DNA of 64,000 nt from CAVVDY01 sp963815775 (GTDB lineage Bacteria; Acidobacteriota; Terriglobia; Terriglobales; Acidobacteriaceae), in contig CAWFIB010000010.1 in NCBI GenBank assembly GCA_963815775.1, forward strand, positions 248,001 to 312,000. Reading direction: 5' to 3'. Below are positions 9,521-18,717 of this stretch, piece by piece (the first letter of the stretch is position 1; each line of letters opens with the position of its first letter). The notes under the pieces were generated by a model, which was not told the DNA's origin, ran no database searches, and saw nothing but the letters and a program-made list of their open reading frames with translations. The translations under genes were made by a program, and so were the position numbers.

Positions 9521-9560
9521 ACCTCTTTAAGAATTGCTGTATCCGGCCGGGTACTAGGTG

Positions 9561-9751
9561 GAGCCGAGCTTTAGTAGAGCCTGTTACGAAACTGGTGCCG
9601 TCCGCTGAAGCGGACTCGGGATTTCCCACTTACGCCCTCCCAGCAATAAATTGCTGGGCTTCGATATGCGGTCCCTGCGGGACGGGGTGTGGTTTGTCCC
9701 ACCGGCGTCGCTCAATCACGCGTTTCGTAACAGCCTCTAAAGCTCGGCGTT
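9561..9751. repeat. MITE-like element, family B, copy 1
   Basis: About 190 bases bounded by inverted repeats: GAGCCTGTTACGAAAC from 9577 and its complement ending at 9737, extended outward by AGCTTTAG / CTAAAGCT. The inside holds palindromes GTCCGCTGAAGCGGAC, CCAGCAATAAATTGCTGG and GTCCCTGCGGGAC. The same inner segment is found reversed at 11692-11853. It lies downstream of the AtpI-like gene and upstream of the HExxH gene. Confidence 0.7.
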
Positions 9752-9849
9752 CCGGGGCTTTCTCAAGAGCCTCAGCCAGCTTCAGCCGGCGACACAAAAA
9801 CGCACTGACGACACACCGACACTTAAACCGCTTTAGGGAAGTTCCGGGT

Positions 9850-9916
9850 TTTGAAGGGACGGCCTTCAGGCCTTCCGTATGTGCCTCGAATAAAGCTGGG
9901 CTTTAGCGGCACGAGT
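9850..9916. repeat. core fragment of family A palindromic repeat
   Basis: Carries the internal family A sequence (ttgaagggacggccttcagg, then aataaagctgggcttta) but lacks both terminal repeats seen at 4515 and 23265. It is probably a decayed or internally derived copy. The remaining spacer up to 10007 shows no gene. Confidence 0.55.
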
Positions 9917-10007
9917 AAGGTCGGTTGTGTCAACCCTGATTACACAACCGTCGCGTGTTGGTCGCGTCAGAATTGATGCGCTGCTCATGTATGCTTGAAG
10001 CTTGTTA

Positions 10008-11612
10008 ATGCGAGCGCATCGTTCGAGCAAATCCAGCCCGTCCATTCTGAAGAAACTCGCCTTCTCCATACTGCTGCTCCTCCTGCTCTCCACCCCTGCG
10101 TGGGAACAGAATCCGCAATCACCGCCTCCCGCCAGTGTTCCACCTTCGTCATCGCAACCTGCTGCACCGCCGCAAACGCCAGTTCCCGGCGTCGGCATCT
10201 CGGTCGAAGGACAACAACCATCAACCTCCAGCTCTGGCCCCTCGCAGCAGCAACCCCAGCCGGAAGCGCCGTCCAAGCCCATCACCAAACAGCAGGCGAA
10301 AGAGCTTTTCCGCTCCGTCGATGAGATCCTTCACTTCGCCAGCAACGACACCGGCCTGCCCATCAAGCATTCGGTAAAGCGCAAGCTCATCACCGGCCAG
10401 GAGGTTGAGGACTACGTCGAGAAGCGAATGCGGGACGACAAGGACACCCAGCGGCTGGAGCAGTCGGAGGCGATCCTGGTGAAGTTTGGTCTGCTGCCAC
10501 CGCACTTCGATCTGAAAGGCGAATACCTGAAACTGCTGCGCGAGCAGGTGGCCGCCTACTACGATCCCAGAACCAAGACCGTGAACCTGCTCGACTGGGT
10601 CCCGCCTGAGCAGCAAAAGCCAGTACTCGCGCACGAACTGACCCACGCCCTGCAGGACCAGAAGGTCGGCCTGGAAAAGTGGGAACTGGCTGGCGCAAAG
10701 GATGACCGTTCTCTTCCCGACAATCAGGAAGAAGTTGCCGAGGAGGCACAGGCGGCGCGCGAGGCCGTTCTCGAGGGCCAGGCCATGATCGTCTTCCTTG
10801 ACTATTCGCTTGCACCGCTGGGAGTAAATGTCCTCAAGGCGCCCGACGTTGTCGATGCCATGCGCTCGGAGATGGGCCAGAGCGAGGATTCGCCGCTCTT
10901 CGCTGCCGCGCCGATGTACCTGCGCGAGTCGCTCTTGATGCCCTATACCTTTGGCATCGATTTTGAGCGCTACGTGCTCGAGCACGGAGGCAAAGACGCG
11001 GCGTTTGAAGGTGTCCTCGACCACCCGCCCATTGACACGCGGCAGATCATGGAGCCGGAGACGTACCTGGCTCATGATGTCGTTGAGCCGCTCAAGGTTC
11101 CTGATCTCGACAAGTTAATTGGGTCAAAGTATGAGCGCTACGACTTCGGCAGCATGGGCGAGTTCGATGTCTATCTGCTCATGAAACAATACGCGCCCAA
11201 CGAAGAGCCGAAGAATATCTACACTCATTGGCGCGGCGGGTACTATCTCGCGGCGCACGCCAAGAACGCTCCTAAGGATCAGGTCTCGCTGCTGTATCTG
11301 TCTCGGTGGGATTCACGGGAGGCGGCGCAAGCCTTCGCCAAAATCTATGAAGCCTATACTCCCAAGCGGTATCCGCAGTGGCCGAAAGACCTGACTCCGC
11401 ACCTCCAGGAATCCGACATAGCGTCTGGCGTTTCTCAATGGTGGGAAGGTTCGGAAACGGATCGTGTTCTCGTCAATCAGTCTGGCAAAGATTTGTTGAT
11501 CCTGGAAGGTTTTGACCCTGCTACGTCTCAACGCCTGCTGGCCGCGTTATTAACGGCGAGTTCACCCCAAGGCGCAAGCCAACCTGCTCCCGCGTCTCAG
11601 CCACAAAACTAG
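10008..11612 (+). CDS. secreted HExxH metallopeptidase-like protein
   Basis: About 534 residues. An N-terminal signal sequence (AFSILLLLLLSTPAWE) leads to a long Pro/Gln/Ser-rich linker (residues 37-95) and a globular domain. A zinc-protease signature HELTH stands at about residue 210 in the context VLAHELTHALQDQ, with a following EEVAEEAQAAREAVLEGQA helix that could supply the third ligand. I infer a periplasmic or surface zinc metallopeptidase of unknown substrate; the specific family was not recognised. The ORF is open from TTG 10002, and ATG 10008 is the likelier start. It is flanked by inverted copies of MITE-like element B. Confidence 0.75.
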   Translation: MRAHRSSKSSPSILKKLAFSILLLLLLSTPAWEQNPQSPPPASVPPSSSQPAAPPQTPVPGVGISVEGQQPSTSSSGPSQQQPQPEAPSKPITKQQAKELFRSVDEILHFASNDTGLPIKHSVKRKLITGQEVEDYVEKRMRDDKDTQRLEQSEAILVKFGLLPPHFDLKGEYLKLLREQVAAYYDPRTKTVNLLDWVPPEQQKPVLAHELTHALQDQKVGLEKWELAGAKDDRSLPDNQEEVAEEAQAAREAVLEGQAMIVFLDYSLAPLGVNVLKAPDVVDAMRSEMGQSEDSPLFAAAPMYLRESLLMPYTFGIDFERYVLEHGGKDAAFEGVLDHPPIDTRQIMEPETYLAHDVVEPLKVPDLDKLIGSKYERYDFGSMGEFDVYLLMKQYAPNEEPKNIYTHWRGGYYLAAHAKNAPKDQVSLLYLSRWDSREAAQAFAKIYEAYTPKRYPQWPKDLTPHLQESDIASGVSQWWEGSETDRVLVNQSGKDLLILEGFDPATSQRLLAALLTASSPQGASQPAPASQPQN

Positions 11613-11674
11613 GCTTCTCTAGAAGTAGCTGTACCCAGTCAGTTGGGTAGAGCCGAGATCCAGTCGGGCAGTTG

Positions 11675-11869
11675 GGTAGAGCCTAGCTTTAGAGGATGTT
11701 ACGAAACTCGTGATTGAGCGACGCCGGTGGGACAAACCACACCCCCGTCCCGCAGGGACAGCATATCTAAGCCCAGCAATTTATTGCTGGGAGGGCGTTC
11801 GTGGGAAATCCCGAGTCCGCTTCAGCGGACGGCACCAGTTTCGTAACAGGCTCTTTAGCTCGGCGTTCC
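11675..11869. repeat. MITE-like element, family B, copy 2 (inner part inverted)
   Basis: Terminal repeats GTTACGAAAC at about 11698 and GTTTCGTAACAGGCTC ending at 11853 enclose the same roughly 130-base inner sequence as copy 1, but in reverse orientation. Sequence downstream of the right end (ctcggcgttcc, then gccggcttcagccggcgaca) is in the same orientation as downstream of copy 1. So only the segment within the inverted repeats differs in direction. Confidence 0.7.
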
Positions 11870-11967
11870 AGCGCTCTATTAAGATCCTAAGCCGGCTTCA
11901 GCCGGCGACACACCAAGACTGAAACCGCCCTAGCGCCTCCCAACAACTCCCCTGACTGTTGTCCGCC

Positions 11968-12204
11968 TCAGGCTGCCGACGTCTCGACTACCGCTGCGTC
12001 TTCTTTCCCTTCCCGTTCGGAAGCGGCCGGCTTCCTCCCCAGAATCTCTGCCTCCGCCTGAAGCCAATCTTCCTGGTCATGGCCGTCTTGCCTGCCTCGC
12101 TCCTCATAGATGTGGTAGGCGCGCAGGCGTATGTACTCTTCGGTCAGCTCGAGTGATCCCTGATCGAGGCTCAGCCGCCGGAAACTAAATGGCACGTTGT
12201 TCAT
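11968..12204 (-). CDS. DUF2934 domain protein
   Basis: A 78-residue protein. The DUF2934 core is clear: IRLRAYHIYEERGRQDGH followed by EDWLQAEAEI. The ORF extends upstream to 12306, but the ATG at 12202-12204 has GGAGG about 7 bases upstream, which fixes the start. DUF2934 proteins are small cytoplasmic proteins of unknown function, often multicopy in Acidobacteriota and Proteobacteria. The acidic, Ala-rich tail is typical. It is transcribed away from the peroxidase gene. Confidence 0.85.
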   Translation of the reverse strand: MNNVPFSFRRLSLDQGSLELTEEYIRLRAYHIYEERGRQDGHDQEDWLQAEAEILGRKPAASEREGKEDAAVVETSAA

Positions 12205-12851
12205 GGTGGGCCTCCGGAGGAAACATCCCTGGAGACAAGCCAGGGTACTGACACGAGTCCAAAACAGACTTTGCGGCAGCGCCGATGACTTGGCTCCGTC
12301 AATCAAATGCTAGTCGGGTGATGCAAGCGGTTCAAGCGTATATGGGACGAGAGAAACCTCTAAGGCCCAAAATGGGAAACCGAGGAAGCCCCCAGACGCC
12401 GGCGGGAATGGCTCCATTCTTTGCCGTAAAGCGCTGCCTGGGCTTTGGCAACTATCAGTACTTAGGACCAAAGACCCAGATGATGCCGGCCCGAGCATAG
12501 CTCTAGCCCGACACAGATCATAAGGCACAGGCGTCTTGCACGCCATTGCTGTCGTCACGTCGCGTATCACTCAATCCGCGCCACCTTTCCCTTTCGGGAT
12601 TATGAGCGAGATCGCGTGGTTTCAACAGTTATCACTGACATCGGGCTTTTCTGCCGCGTAGAGTGCTGGACCTGAAGAGCGAGCCGCCCGATAGTCGTGA
12701 TACGAGTCACGTCCCGAAGTGATCGCTTTCCTAGTCAAAGCACTACCCCCTGCCTACCATGGACCACGTCCCAGATTGAGCGTGTATCCGCTCACGTGTA
12801 AGCGCACGCTTAGTGTCGGCAAAGATTCGGCAAAGATAAGGAGGACTGCTT
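12205..12851. other. 647-base spacer without a supported gene
   Basis: Short ORFs on both strands lack ribosome sites and family features, and composition is mixed. No repeat shared with the rest of the window was seen. It separates divergent genes and presumably carries their promoters; AAGGAGG just before 12852 is the peroxidase ribosome site. Confidence 0.4.
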
Positions 12852-14120
12852 ATGTACGGATCGGTTTCTGTATACCGCCTCAGCATTCTCATCGCCGCCT
12901 GTGCTGTAGTGCTATGCTGCTCGCAACTTCTCGCCCAAGGTCCCGCACTGAACGGCGTGCAACAAGTTGGTAAATCTATCTTTCTGGATCAGACACTTTC
13001 GATCCGGCAAAACCAGGCGTGCGCCGCTTGTCATGCCGCCGAATCCGGGTGGACGGGACCGCTCAGTATGATCAATGCTCATGGCGCCGTCTATGAGGGT
13101 TCGATTCCCGGCCGCTTTGGCAACCGCAAGCCACCTTCAGCCGCATACGCAACGCCGAGCCCGATTCTATCTGTGGATCGTAAAGGGACTTGGAGTGGCG
13201 GCAATTTCTGGGACGGCCGCGCTACCGGCGAGAAATTGGGAAACCCCTCTGCCGATCAGGCCCAAGGCCCCTTCCTGAATCCGGCTGAGCAGGCTCTGCC
13301 TGACTCCGCCTGCGTTGTCTACCGGGTTTGCACCGGGGCGTATTCGGAGTTGTTCCAATCGGTGATGGGCGCCAAAGCCTGTGCCATTTCCTGGCCTGAC
13401 AATGTCGAGTCAGTGTGTAAGACCGAAGGGATGCAAGTAGACCTGAGCCCCTCTGATCGGGCTACATCGAACCTCACGTATGACAAGATTGCGCTGGCCA
13501 TTGCGGCCTTTGAAAACTCGCCCGAGGTCAATGCGTTCACCGCGAAGTTTGACCTGTCCCGCAAGGGGAAGGCGCAACTCACCGCTCAGGAACGAAAAGG
13601 GTTTGCGCTCTTTCAGGGCAAGGGGAAATGCAACAATTGCCACATCACCACCGGACAACAGCCGCTGTTCACGGACTACACCTACGACAATCTTGGCGTT
13701 CCCAAGAACCCCGAGAATCCGGTCTATAACCAGGACCCGGATTTCATCGACAAAGGACTGGGAGCATTCCTGAAGAGTATCGGCCAGCCGCCGGAAGTCT
13801 ATCAGCCCAACCTCGGAAAAGAGAAAGTGCCGACGTTGCGGAATGTTGACAAGAGGCCGAATCCCGGTTTCGTGAAGGCTTATGGCCACAATGGATATTT
13901 CAAGTCTCTGGCCGAGATCGTGCACTTCTATAACACACGCGACGTGCTGCCCACTTGTCCGCCGGGCTCTCCTGGCGAGGGAATAGACTGCTGGCCGCCA
14001 CCAGAATATCCGTTCAACGTGAATCACGATGAACTGGGAAATCTTGGACTCACTTCAGACGAAGAGGCAGCGATCGTCGCGTTTCTGAGAACACTCAGCG
14101 ACGGCGACGCTGCGAAATAA
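12852..14120 (+). CDS. dihaem cytochrome c peroxidase / MauG family protein
   Basis: A 422-residue exported c-type cytochrome. A signal peptide (LSILIAACAVVLCCSQLLAQ) precedes two CxxCH haem attachment motifs: CAACH at residues 57-61 and CNNCH at 260-264. Spacing and length match bacterial dihaem peroxidases of the CcpA/MauG superfamily, which reduce hydrogen peroxide or carry out oxidative maturation in the periplasm. GNFWDGRATG and VPTLRNVDKRPNPGFVKAYG are typical family blocks. The start ATG has AAGGAGG upstream. It appears monocistronic, ending at a strong hairpin. Whether it is a true peroxidase or another oxidase is not shown. Confidence 0.9.
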   Translation: MYGSVSVYRLSILIAACAVVLCCSQLLAQGPALNGVQQVGKSIFLDQTLSIRQNQACAACHAAESGWTGPLSMINAHGAVYEGSIPGRFGNRKPPSAAYATPSPILSVDRKGTWSGGNFWDGRATGEKLGNPSADQAQGPFLNPAEQALPDSACVVYRVCTGAYSELFQSVMGAKACAISWPDNVESVCKTEGMQVDLSPSDRATSNLTYDKIALAIAAFENSPEVNAFTAKFDLSRKGKAQLTAQERKGFALFQGKGKCNNCHITTGQQPLFTDYTYDNLGVPKNPENPVYNQDPDFIDKGLGAFLKSIGQPPEVYQPNLGKEKVPTLRNVDKRPNPGFVKAYGHNGYFKSLAEIVHFYNTRDVLPTCPPGSPGEGIDCWPPPEYPFNVNHDELGNLGLTSDEEAAIVAFLRTLSDGDAAK

Positions 14121-14139
14121 CCCCTTTGATTATGGCAAT

Positions 14140-14168
14140 GGCCGCTCGCAAGAGCGGCCCGCTTTTCC
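14140..14168 (+). terminator. rho-independent terminator after the peroxidase gene
   Basis: Perfect 8-bp stem GGCCGCTC/GAGCGGCC with a GCAA loop, followed by CGCTTTT. It begins 20 bases after the stop codon. Confidence 0.8.
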
Positions 14169-14363
14169 CAGAAGTGCTTATCCAAGCACCTTGGTATCAA
14201 TCTTCCGGGAAAGGTGGTACTGGTGGCTAGCCGCTTTCCTGCTATGGCAGCCGGGCAAGGTCGAATCGTTCGGTGAGGCTGCTGACTGGGGTTGCAGATA
14301 CGACTCGGGCATTGTTGCTAACATCGCCATCTCGTAAGTAACCTGTTTCCGCTCGCGGCCCGC

Positions 14364-15956
14364 ATGCGCTGCGCTGCAGCGATTTGCGCCCTTCACGCCG
14401 GAAACCTTACACTAACCAAAGCCGCTTCCCTGCCCAGATTGCTTCAGGAGGCTCGTCTGAGCTTTTCTCTCCGGACTTTGATTGCAGCGCTGATATTGGC
14501 AGCGCTGCCCTGTGCTGCACAGGGTCCAACCAAAGCCTCGCTGGACGTCAGTGAGACCCTGTTCAGCATCGTCTCCGCCATCAACGTGTGCGGTTACGAT
14601 CAGGAACTGTCGTCTTCGTCTCCCATTCGTCTGCAAGTGCGCGCCGACCTGGTCAAAGCAAGCGAGTCGCCCCAGGCCGCAGCGGCGGCCCAGGAGATGT
14701 GCAAGTTCTATCGCGAGCACCGCCAGAATGACGCCTCGCATGACCTTGCCCACTACGTCTCTCTGGCGCTGAACGTCGGCGGCCCGCCGGACTTCGCTCC
14801 CAAATGGGAGGAAGCGGACATGCCGGACGACGCGAGCTACGTGCTGGGCTTTCTTCCTCTGCTGAAGAACTACGCCGCCGCCGCCAAGCTGCACTCGATC
14901 TGGCTGAAGCACCAGGCGGAGTACGACGCTCTGATCGAGAAATATCACGACCCTGTCGCCAACATGATCACCGCGACCGACGTCTACCTCCGCATGCCGC
15001 TGGCCACGGATCCGGGGCGCAGCTACACCATTTACCTGGAGCCCATGGCCGCGCCAGGACAGATCAACTCGCGCGACTATCGTGACGAGTTTTACTACAT
15101 GGTGATTTCGCCGGTCGGCGACGACATTCACATCCAGCAGCTCCGCCACGCTTACCTGCATTTCGTGCTCGATCCCTTGATCGCCCGGCGCGCCACAACT
15201 CTAGAGCGGCTCAAACCCATCCTACTTTCGGTGCAGCAGGCGCCCATGGCGGAGCCATACCACGAAGATATCGGCCTCTTGCTCATCGAAAGCCTCATTC
15301 GAGCCATTGAAGCGCGCGTACCCCTCGATCCTAGGCTGTCCGAACCGGACCGCCTGGCCATGGTGAAGCGGGATGAGGCCGAAGGCTTCGTCCTGACCGG
15401 CTACTTCTACAATCAACTGCGCGCCTTCGAGAAGCAGGAAGCCGGCATGAAGAACGCCTTTCCTGACTGGCTGCACGGCATCGATGTGGCCGAGGTACGC
15501 AAGCACGCCTCCGGCACACAGTTCGCCTCCTCCGCCCAGCCGGAGCTGTTGCAAAAGCCTGCCGCGGTCTCCAGGCTGAATCAGGCAGAGCGCGAACTGG
15601 CTAGCGGCAATCCCGCCGGCGCAGCGCAGCTCGCTAACCAGGCGCTGGCAGCCAACCAGGATGCGGCGAGGGCCTACTTCGTGCTGGCGCGGGTAGCTGT
15701 GCTCGGCGGCAAGATGCAGGATGCGCGTGACAACTTCGCCAAGGCTCTGCAGTCGGCCAAGGACCCGCGCATTGCCGCCTGGTGCCACATCTACCTGGGG
15801 CGAATCCTCGACTTGCAGGATGATCGCGAGGATGCGCTGGTGCAGTACAAAGCAGCCCTCGACACCGGCGACATGTCACCCGACACCAAGGCCGCGGCCG
15901 AGCGAGGACTCAAAGCTCCGTATGAACCCCCGGCAGCGAAGCAGCAACCGCAATAA
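14364..15956 (+). CDS. secreted TPR-containing protein
   Basis: The ORF codes for 530 residues, but the first 31 look untranslated. A GGAGG at 14447-14451 stands 5 bases before an in-frame CTG at 14457, after which a normal signal peptide begins (SFSLRTLIAALILAALPCAA). The mature protein has an all-helical N-terminal region with a possible HxxxLH-free protease-like core (no HExxH seen) and TPR-type repeats near the C-terminus (GNPAGAAQLANQALAANQDA and following). Likely a periplasmic protein-interaction factor. It is followed 20 bases later by another exported TPR protein, probably in the same operon leading to rnc. Confidence 0.7.
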   Translation: MRCAAAICALHAGNLTLTKAASLPRLLQEARLSFSLRTLIAALILAALPCAAQGPTKASLDVSETLFSIVSAINVCGYDQELSSSSPIRLQVRADLVKASESPQAAAAAQEMCKFYREHRQNDASHDLAHYVSLALNVGGPPDFAPKWEEADMPDDASYVLGFLPLLKNYAAAAKLHSIWLKHQAEYDALIEKYHDPVANMITATDVYLRMPLATDPGRSYTIYLEPMAAPGQINSRDYRDEFYYMVISPVGDDIHIQQLRHAYLHFVLDPLIARRATTLERLKPILLSVQQAPMAEPYHEDIGLLLIESLIRAIEARVPLDPRLSEPDRLAMVKRDEAEGFVLTGYFYNQLRAFEKQEAGMKNAFPDWLHGIDVAEVRKHASGTQFASSAQPELLQKPAAVSRLNQAERELASGNPAGAAQLANQALAANQDAARAYFVLARVAVLGGKMQDARDNFAKALQSAKDPRIAAWCHIYLGRILDLQDDREDALVQYKAALDTGDMSPDTKAAAERGLKAPYEPPAAKQQPQ

Positions 15957-15976
15957 TATTTAGGAGCAGGCGAGAG

Positions 15977-17026
15977 ATGCGATTCATGAAACTTCACTCG
16001 GCACTAGGCTTGGCGCTACTGGCAGCCGGCACGGCCATCGCACAGACCGGTAGCGCGCAGCCCGCAACCCCGGCGCAGAGCACTCCGGCTCCGGCCCAGG
16101 CAACGCCTCAGCCCGCCAACCCACAGTCTTCCACTGCTCCCGCGACCTCTCCGGCGACGACCGCTCCTGCAACTCCCGCCGCTTCGGCTACTTCCAAAGC
16201 TCCTCAGGCCAAAACCAAAGAGGAGTTCGACGCCTATAAGGCGGGATCGGCGCTGACCGATCCGGACCAGGTACTGGCAGCCGCCGACCAGTTCGCGCAG
16301 AAGTACCCCGGCAGCGAACTCAAAGAGTTGCTCTACATTCAAGCCATGAACGGCTTTTCCCGGACGGGCAATGCTGAAATGGAAATTGAAGCAGGACGTA
16401 AGGCAATCGCCATCGACCCGCACGACCCCAACCCTCTGATTCACGTTGCATCCGCGATGGTCGAGGTCACGCATGACAACGATCTCGACAAGGACCAGCG
16501 ATATGCCGAAGCAGCCAAAGACGCGCAAGCGGCGATCGACAACATCAATACCGGTCTGCACATCCCGCCCAACGTTACCGAGGCCCAGGTAGAGGCGGTG
16601 AAAAACAGCATCCTGACGCTCGCCTACGAGACCCTGGGCGTCATCGACATGCAGAAGCAAAGTTTCGCCGAGGCCGAAGCCAAGTTTCAGAAGGCGGTGG
16701 ACCTCTCAAAGGCGCAGCCGATCGCGCGCATCTACTTGCGGCTTTCGGTGGCCCAGGACAACGAAAAGAAGTACGCCGAAGCTCTGGTAAACGCTAACAA
16801 GGCGCTGGAATATTCCCAGCAGGGCACGGTCGAGCAATCCCTGGCCAAGCAACAGCAGTCGCGTTTGCAGAAGCTGGTAGGAATAGAGACCGAGCCTGCC
16901 GCGACGGAGCCGCAGGCGACGACTCAGACAACGACTCCGACTACGGCAGCTCCAGCTACGGCGGCTCCGGCAACCACCGCGCCGGCAAGCAATTCTCAGC
17001 CGGCTCAACCGCCGCAACCGCATTGA
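15977..17026 (+). CDS. secreted TPR protein with Pro/Ala/Thr-rich ends
   Basis: A 349-residue protein with a signal peptide (HSALGLALLAAGTAIAQ), an Ala/Pro/Thr low-complexity stretch (residues about 25-80), a central TPR solenoid (AEAEAKFQKAVDLSKAQP, YAEALVNANKALEYS) and a second Ala/Thr/Pro-rich tail. This layout suggests a periplasmic scaffold with flexible linkers. No enzyme motif is visible. GGAGCAGGCGAG lies upstream of ATG 15977. Its stop codon overlaps the possible TTG start of rnc by three bases, so it is the second gene of a compact operon. Confidence 0.75.
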   Translation: MRFMKLHSALGLALLAAGTAIAQTGSAQPATPAQSTPAPAQATPQPANPQSSTAPATSPATTAPATPAASATSKAPQAKTKEEFDAYKAGSALTDPDQVLAAADQFAQKYPGSELKELLYIQAMNGFSRTGNAEMEIEAGRKAIAIDPHDPNPLIHVASAMVEVTHDNDLDKDQRYAEAAKDAQAAIDNINTGLHIPPNVTEAQVEAVKNSILTLAYETLGVIDMQKQSFAEAEAKFQKAVDLSKAQPIARIYLRLSVAQDNEKKYAEALVNANKALEYSQQGTVEQSLAKQQQSRLQKLVGIETEPAATEPQATTQTTTPTTAAPATAAPATTAPASNSQPAQPPQPH

Positions 17027-17889
17027 GCAACCTTGAGCCAGCAGATCGAATGCCGACGACCATGAATTCGCATTCCGCAGACTTATCCAACCTGGAACAA
17101 GCACTGGGACACTGCTTCGCTCGGCGCGAGCTGTTGCAGCAGGCGCTCACCCATTCCTCGTATGCGCGCGAAGCCGAATCGCAGCTTTCCCCCGACGCCG
17201 CGACAGCGGCCGGCGCCATCCCCGGCGACAATGAACAGCTCGAGTTCCTCGGCGACGCCGTGCTCTCCTTCGTTGTCAGCCAGGAACTGTTTCGCCGCTT
17301 CCCAGAATATGGCGAAGGCGAACTGTCCAAGCTCCGCGCTCACATCGTCAGCGCCCGCGAGTTGATTCGTCCCGCGCGGCAACTCGAAATTGGTTCCTAT
17401 CTGCACTTCGGTAAAGGCGAAGAAAAGAGTGGTGGGCGCGGCAAGAGCGCTCTGCTGGTGAATGCGCTGGAAGCCGTCATCGCCGCCCTGTATCTCGACG
17501 CCGGCATCGCACCCGCGCAACGCTTCATCGTGCAGAGCATCCTTGAGCCGGAACTCGCCAACCTGGCCCGGGTCGGCCAGGACCATCTTCCGATCATGGA
17601 CTACAAATCGGCCCTCCAGGAGGCGGCCCATGCCGCCCGCCGCCCGCCGCCGCGATACGTCGTGGTGGCTGAGCAAGGCCCCGAGCATCGCAAGCTTTTC
17701 ACCGTTGAAGTCCACATTGCAGGCACGAGCGACGCTGAGGACGCGTTCGTCTGCCGCGCGGAAGGTGATTCCAAAAAACGCGCCGAGCAAAAGGCCGCCC
17801 AGCAGGCCTTCGAACGCCTACAATCGAAAGACAGAGGTTCGGCAGCAGAGGTCAGTCGTTCCGGCGCTGAATCGTCCAGGCAGGCATGA
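17023..17889 (+). CDS. rnc: ribonuclease III
   Basis: Double-strand-specific endoribonuclease for rRNA and mRNA processing. The signature NEQLEFLGDAVLS lies near residue 70, followed by GELSKLRA and NALEAVIAALYLDAG, which carry the acidic metal ligands. A C-terminal dsRNA-binding domain spans about residues 190-270 (DYKSALQEAAHAA, ending KKRAEQKAAQQAFERL). The ORF opens at TTG 17023, overlapping the previous stop; ATG at 17050 or 17062 are alternatives. Length of 275-288 residues is slightly long because of a Ser/Ala tail. It overlaps the following signal peptidase gene (ATGA). Confidence 0.95.
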   Translation: MSNLEPADRMPTTMNSHSADLSNLEQALGHCFARRELLQQALTHSSYAREAESQLSPDAATAAGAIPGDNEQLEFLGDAVLSFVVSQELFRRFPEYGEGELSKLRAHIVSARELIRPARQLEIGSYLHFGKGEEKSGGRGKSALLVNALEAVIAALYLDAGIAPAQRFIVQSILEPELANLARVGQDHLPIMDYKSALQEAAHAARRPPPRYVVVAEQGPEHRKLFTVEVHIAGTSDAEDAFVCRAEGDSKKRAEQKAAQQAFERLQSKDRGSAAEVSRSGAESSRQA

Positions 17890-18689
17890 GCGAAGTCCGC
17901 ACCGCACCCGAGTTGTCCACCATCGAGCAGCCGTCTCCGCCGGTTTCGCCGCCCATAGTCCGGCTGCATGTCCAGCAGGTCAACACCTTGCAGTCGCTGG
18001 CCATCACCATCGTGATCGCCGTTTTTGTCGTCACCTTCATCGTGCAGGCATTCCAGATCCCCTCCGAATCCATGGAGCGCACCCTGCTCGTAGGCGACTA
18101 TCTTCTGGTGGACAAGGCGCACTACGGGCATTCCAGTTTTTGGGGATGGCTGCTTCCCTATCGTGCAGTGCGCCATCAGGACATCGTCGTCTTTCGCTAT
18201 CCGGTAAATCCGCAGCAGCATTTCGTAAAACGTGTGGTCGGAGTCCCCGGCGACCACATACGACTCATCAACAAGCACGTCTATGTGAATGGTGAGCCGC
18301 TACCGGATTCTTACGCCGAGTTTAACTGGTCGCAACACGACAAATTCCGCGACAATTTTCCCAACAACGGCGATTTCGCTGGCCGCACCACCGCAAAGTG
18401 GTCCGCACAAGGGAAAAAACTGGTGGAAGACGACCAGCTCATCGTGCCCCAGGGCTATTACTTTGTGATGGGCGATAACCGTGACGACAGTTACGACTCA
18501 CGCTACTGGGGATTGGTGCCGGCGGAGAGCATTGTCGGCCGCCCCCTGATCATTTACTGGTCAATGCCCCGCAGCCAGCCAACGCTGGATGGGCCCGCGC
18601 CGTCTGATAGACTTTCGACTTTGGCCTACAGCCTGGTTCAATCGTTCAAGGGTTTACGCTGGAACCGGATGTTCCGCGTCCCCAACTGA
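17886..18689 (+). CDS. lepB: signal peptidase I (first copy)
   Basis: Membrane-anchored serine/lysine protease that removes signal peptides outside the membrane. A single N-terminal helix (residues about 38-56) precedes the catalytic Ser62 in IPSESMERTL and Lys115 in HFVKRVVGVPGDHI. The conserved GDNRDDSYDSRYWG block is present. It starts at ATG 17886, overlapping the rnc stop by four bases. A second, diverged signal peptidase gene follows after 28 bases. The rnc-lepB linkage is common in bacteria. Confidence 0.95.
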   Translation: MSEVRTAPELSTIEQPSPPVSPPIVRLHVQQVNTLQSLAITIVIAVFVVTFIVQAFQIPSESMERTLLVGDYLLVDKAHYGHSSFWGWLLPYRAVRHQDIVVFRYPVNPQQHFVKRVVGVPGDHIRLINKHVYVNGEPLPDSYAEFNWSQHDKFRDNFPNNGDFAGRTTAKWSAQGKKLVEDDQLIVPQGYYFVMGDNRDDSYDSRYWGLVPAESIVGRPLIIYWSMPRSQPTLDGPAPSDRLSTLAYSLVQSFKGLRWNRMFRVPN

Positions 18690-18717
18690 CGCACCGACAA
18701 GGACAACAGAAGCTACG

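Noticed and set aside
12719..12973. 84-codon plus-strand ORF upstream of the peroxidase gene
   Set aside because: Out of frame with, and overlapping, the peroxidase start that has a strong ribosome site.
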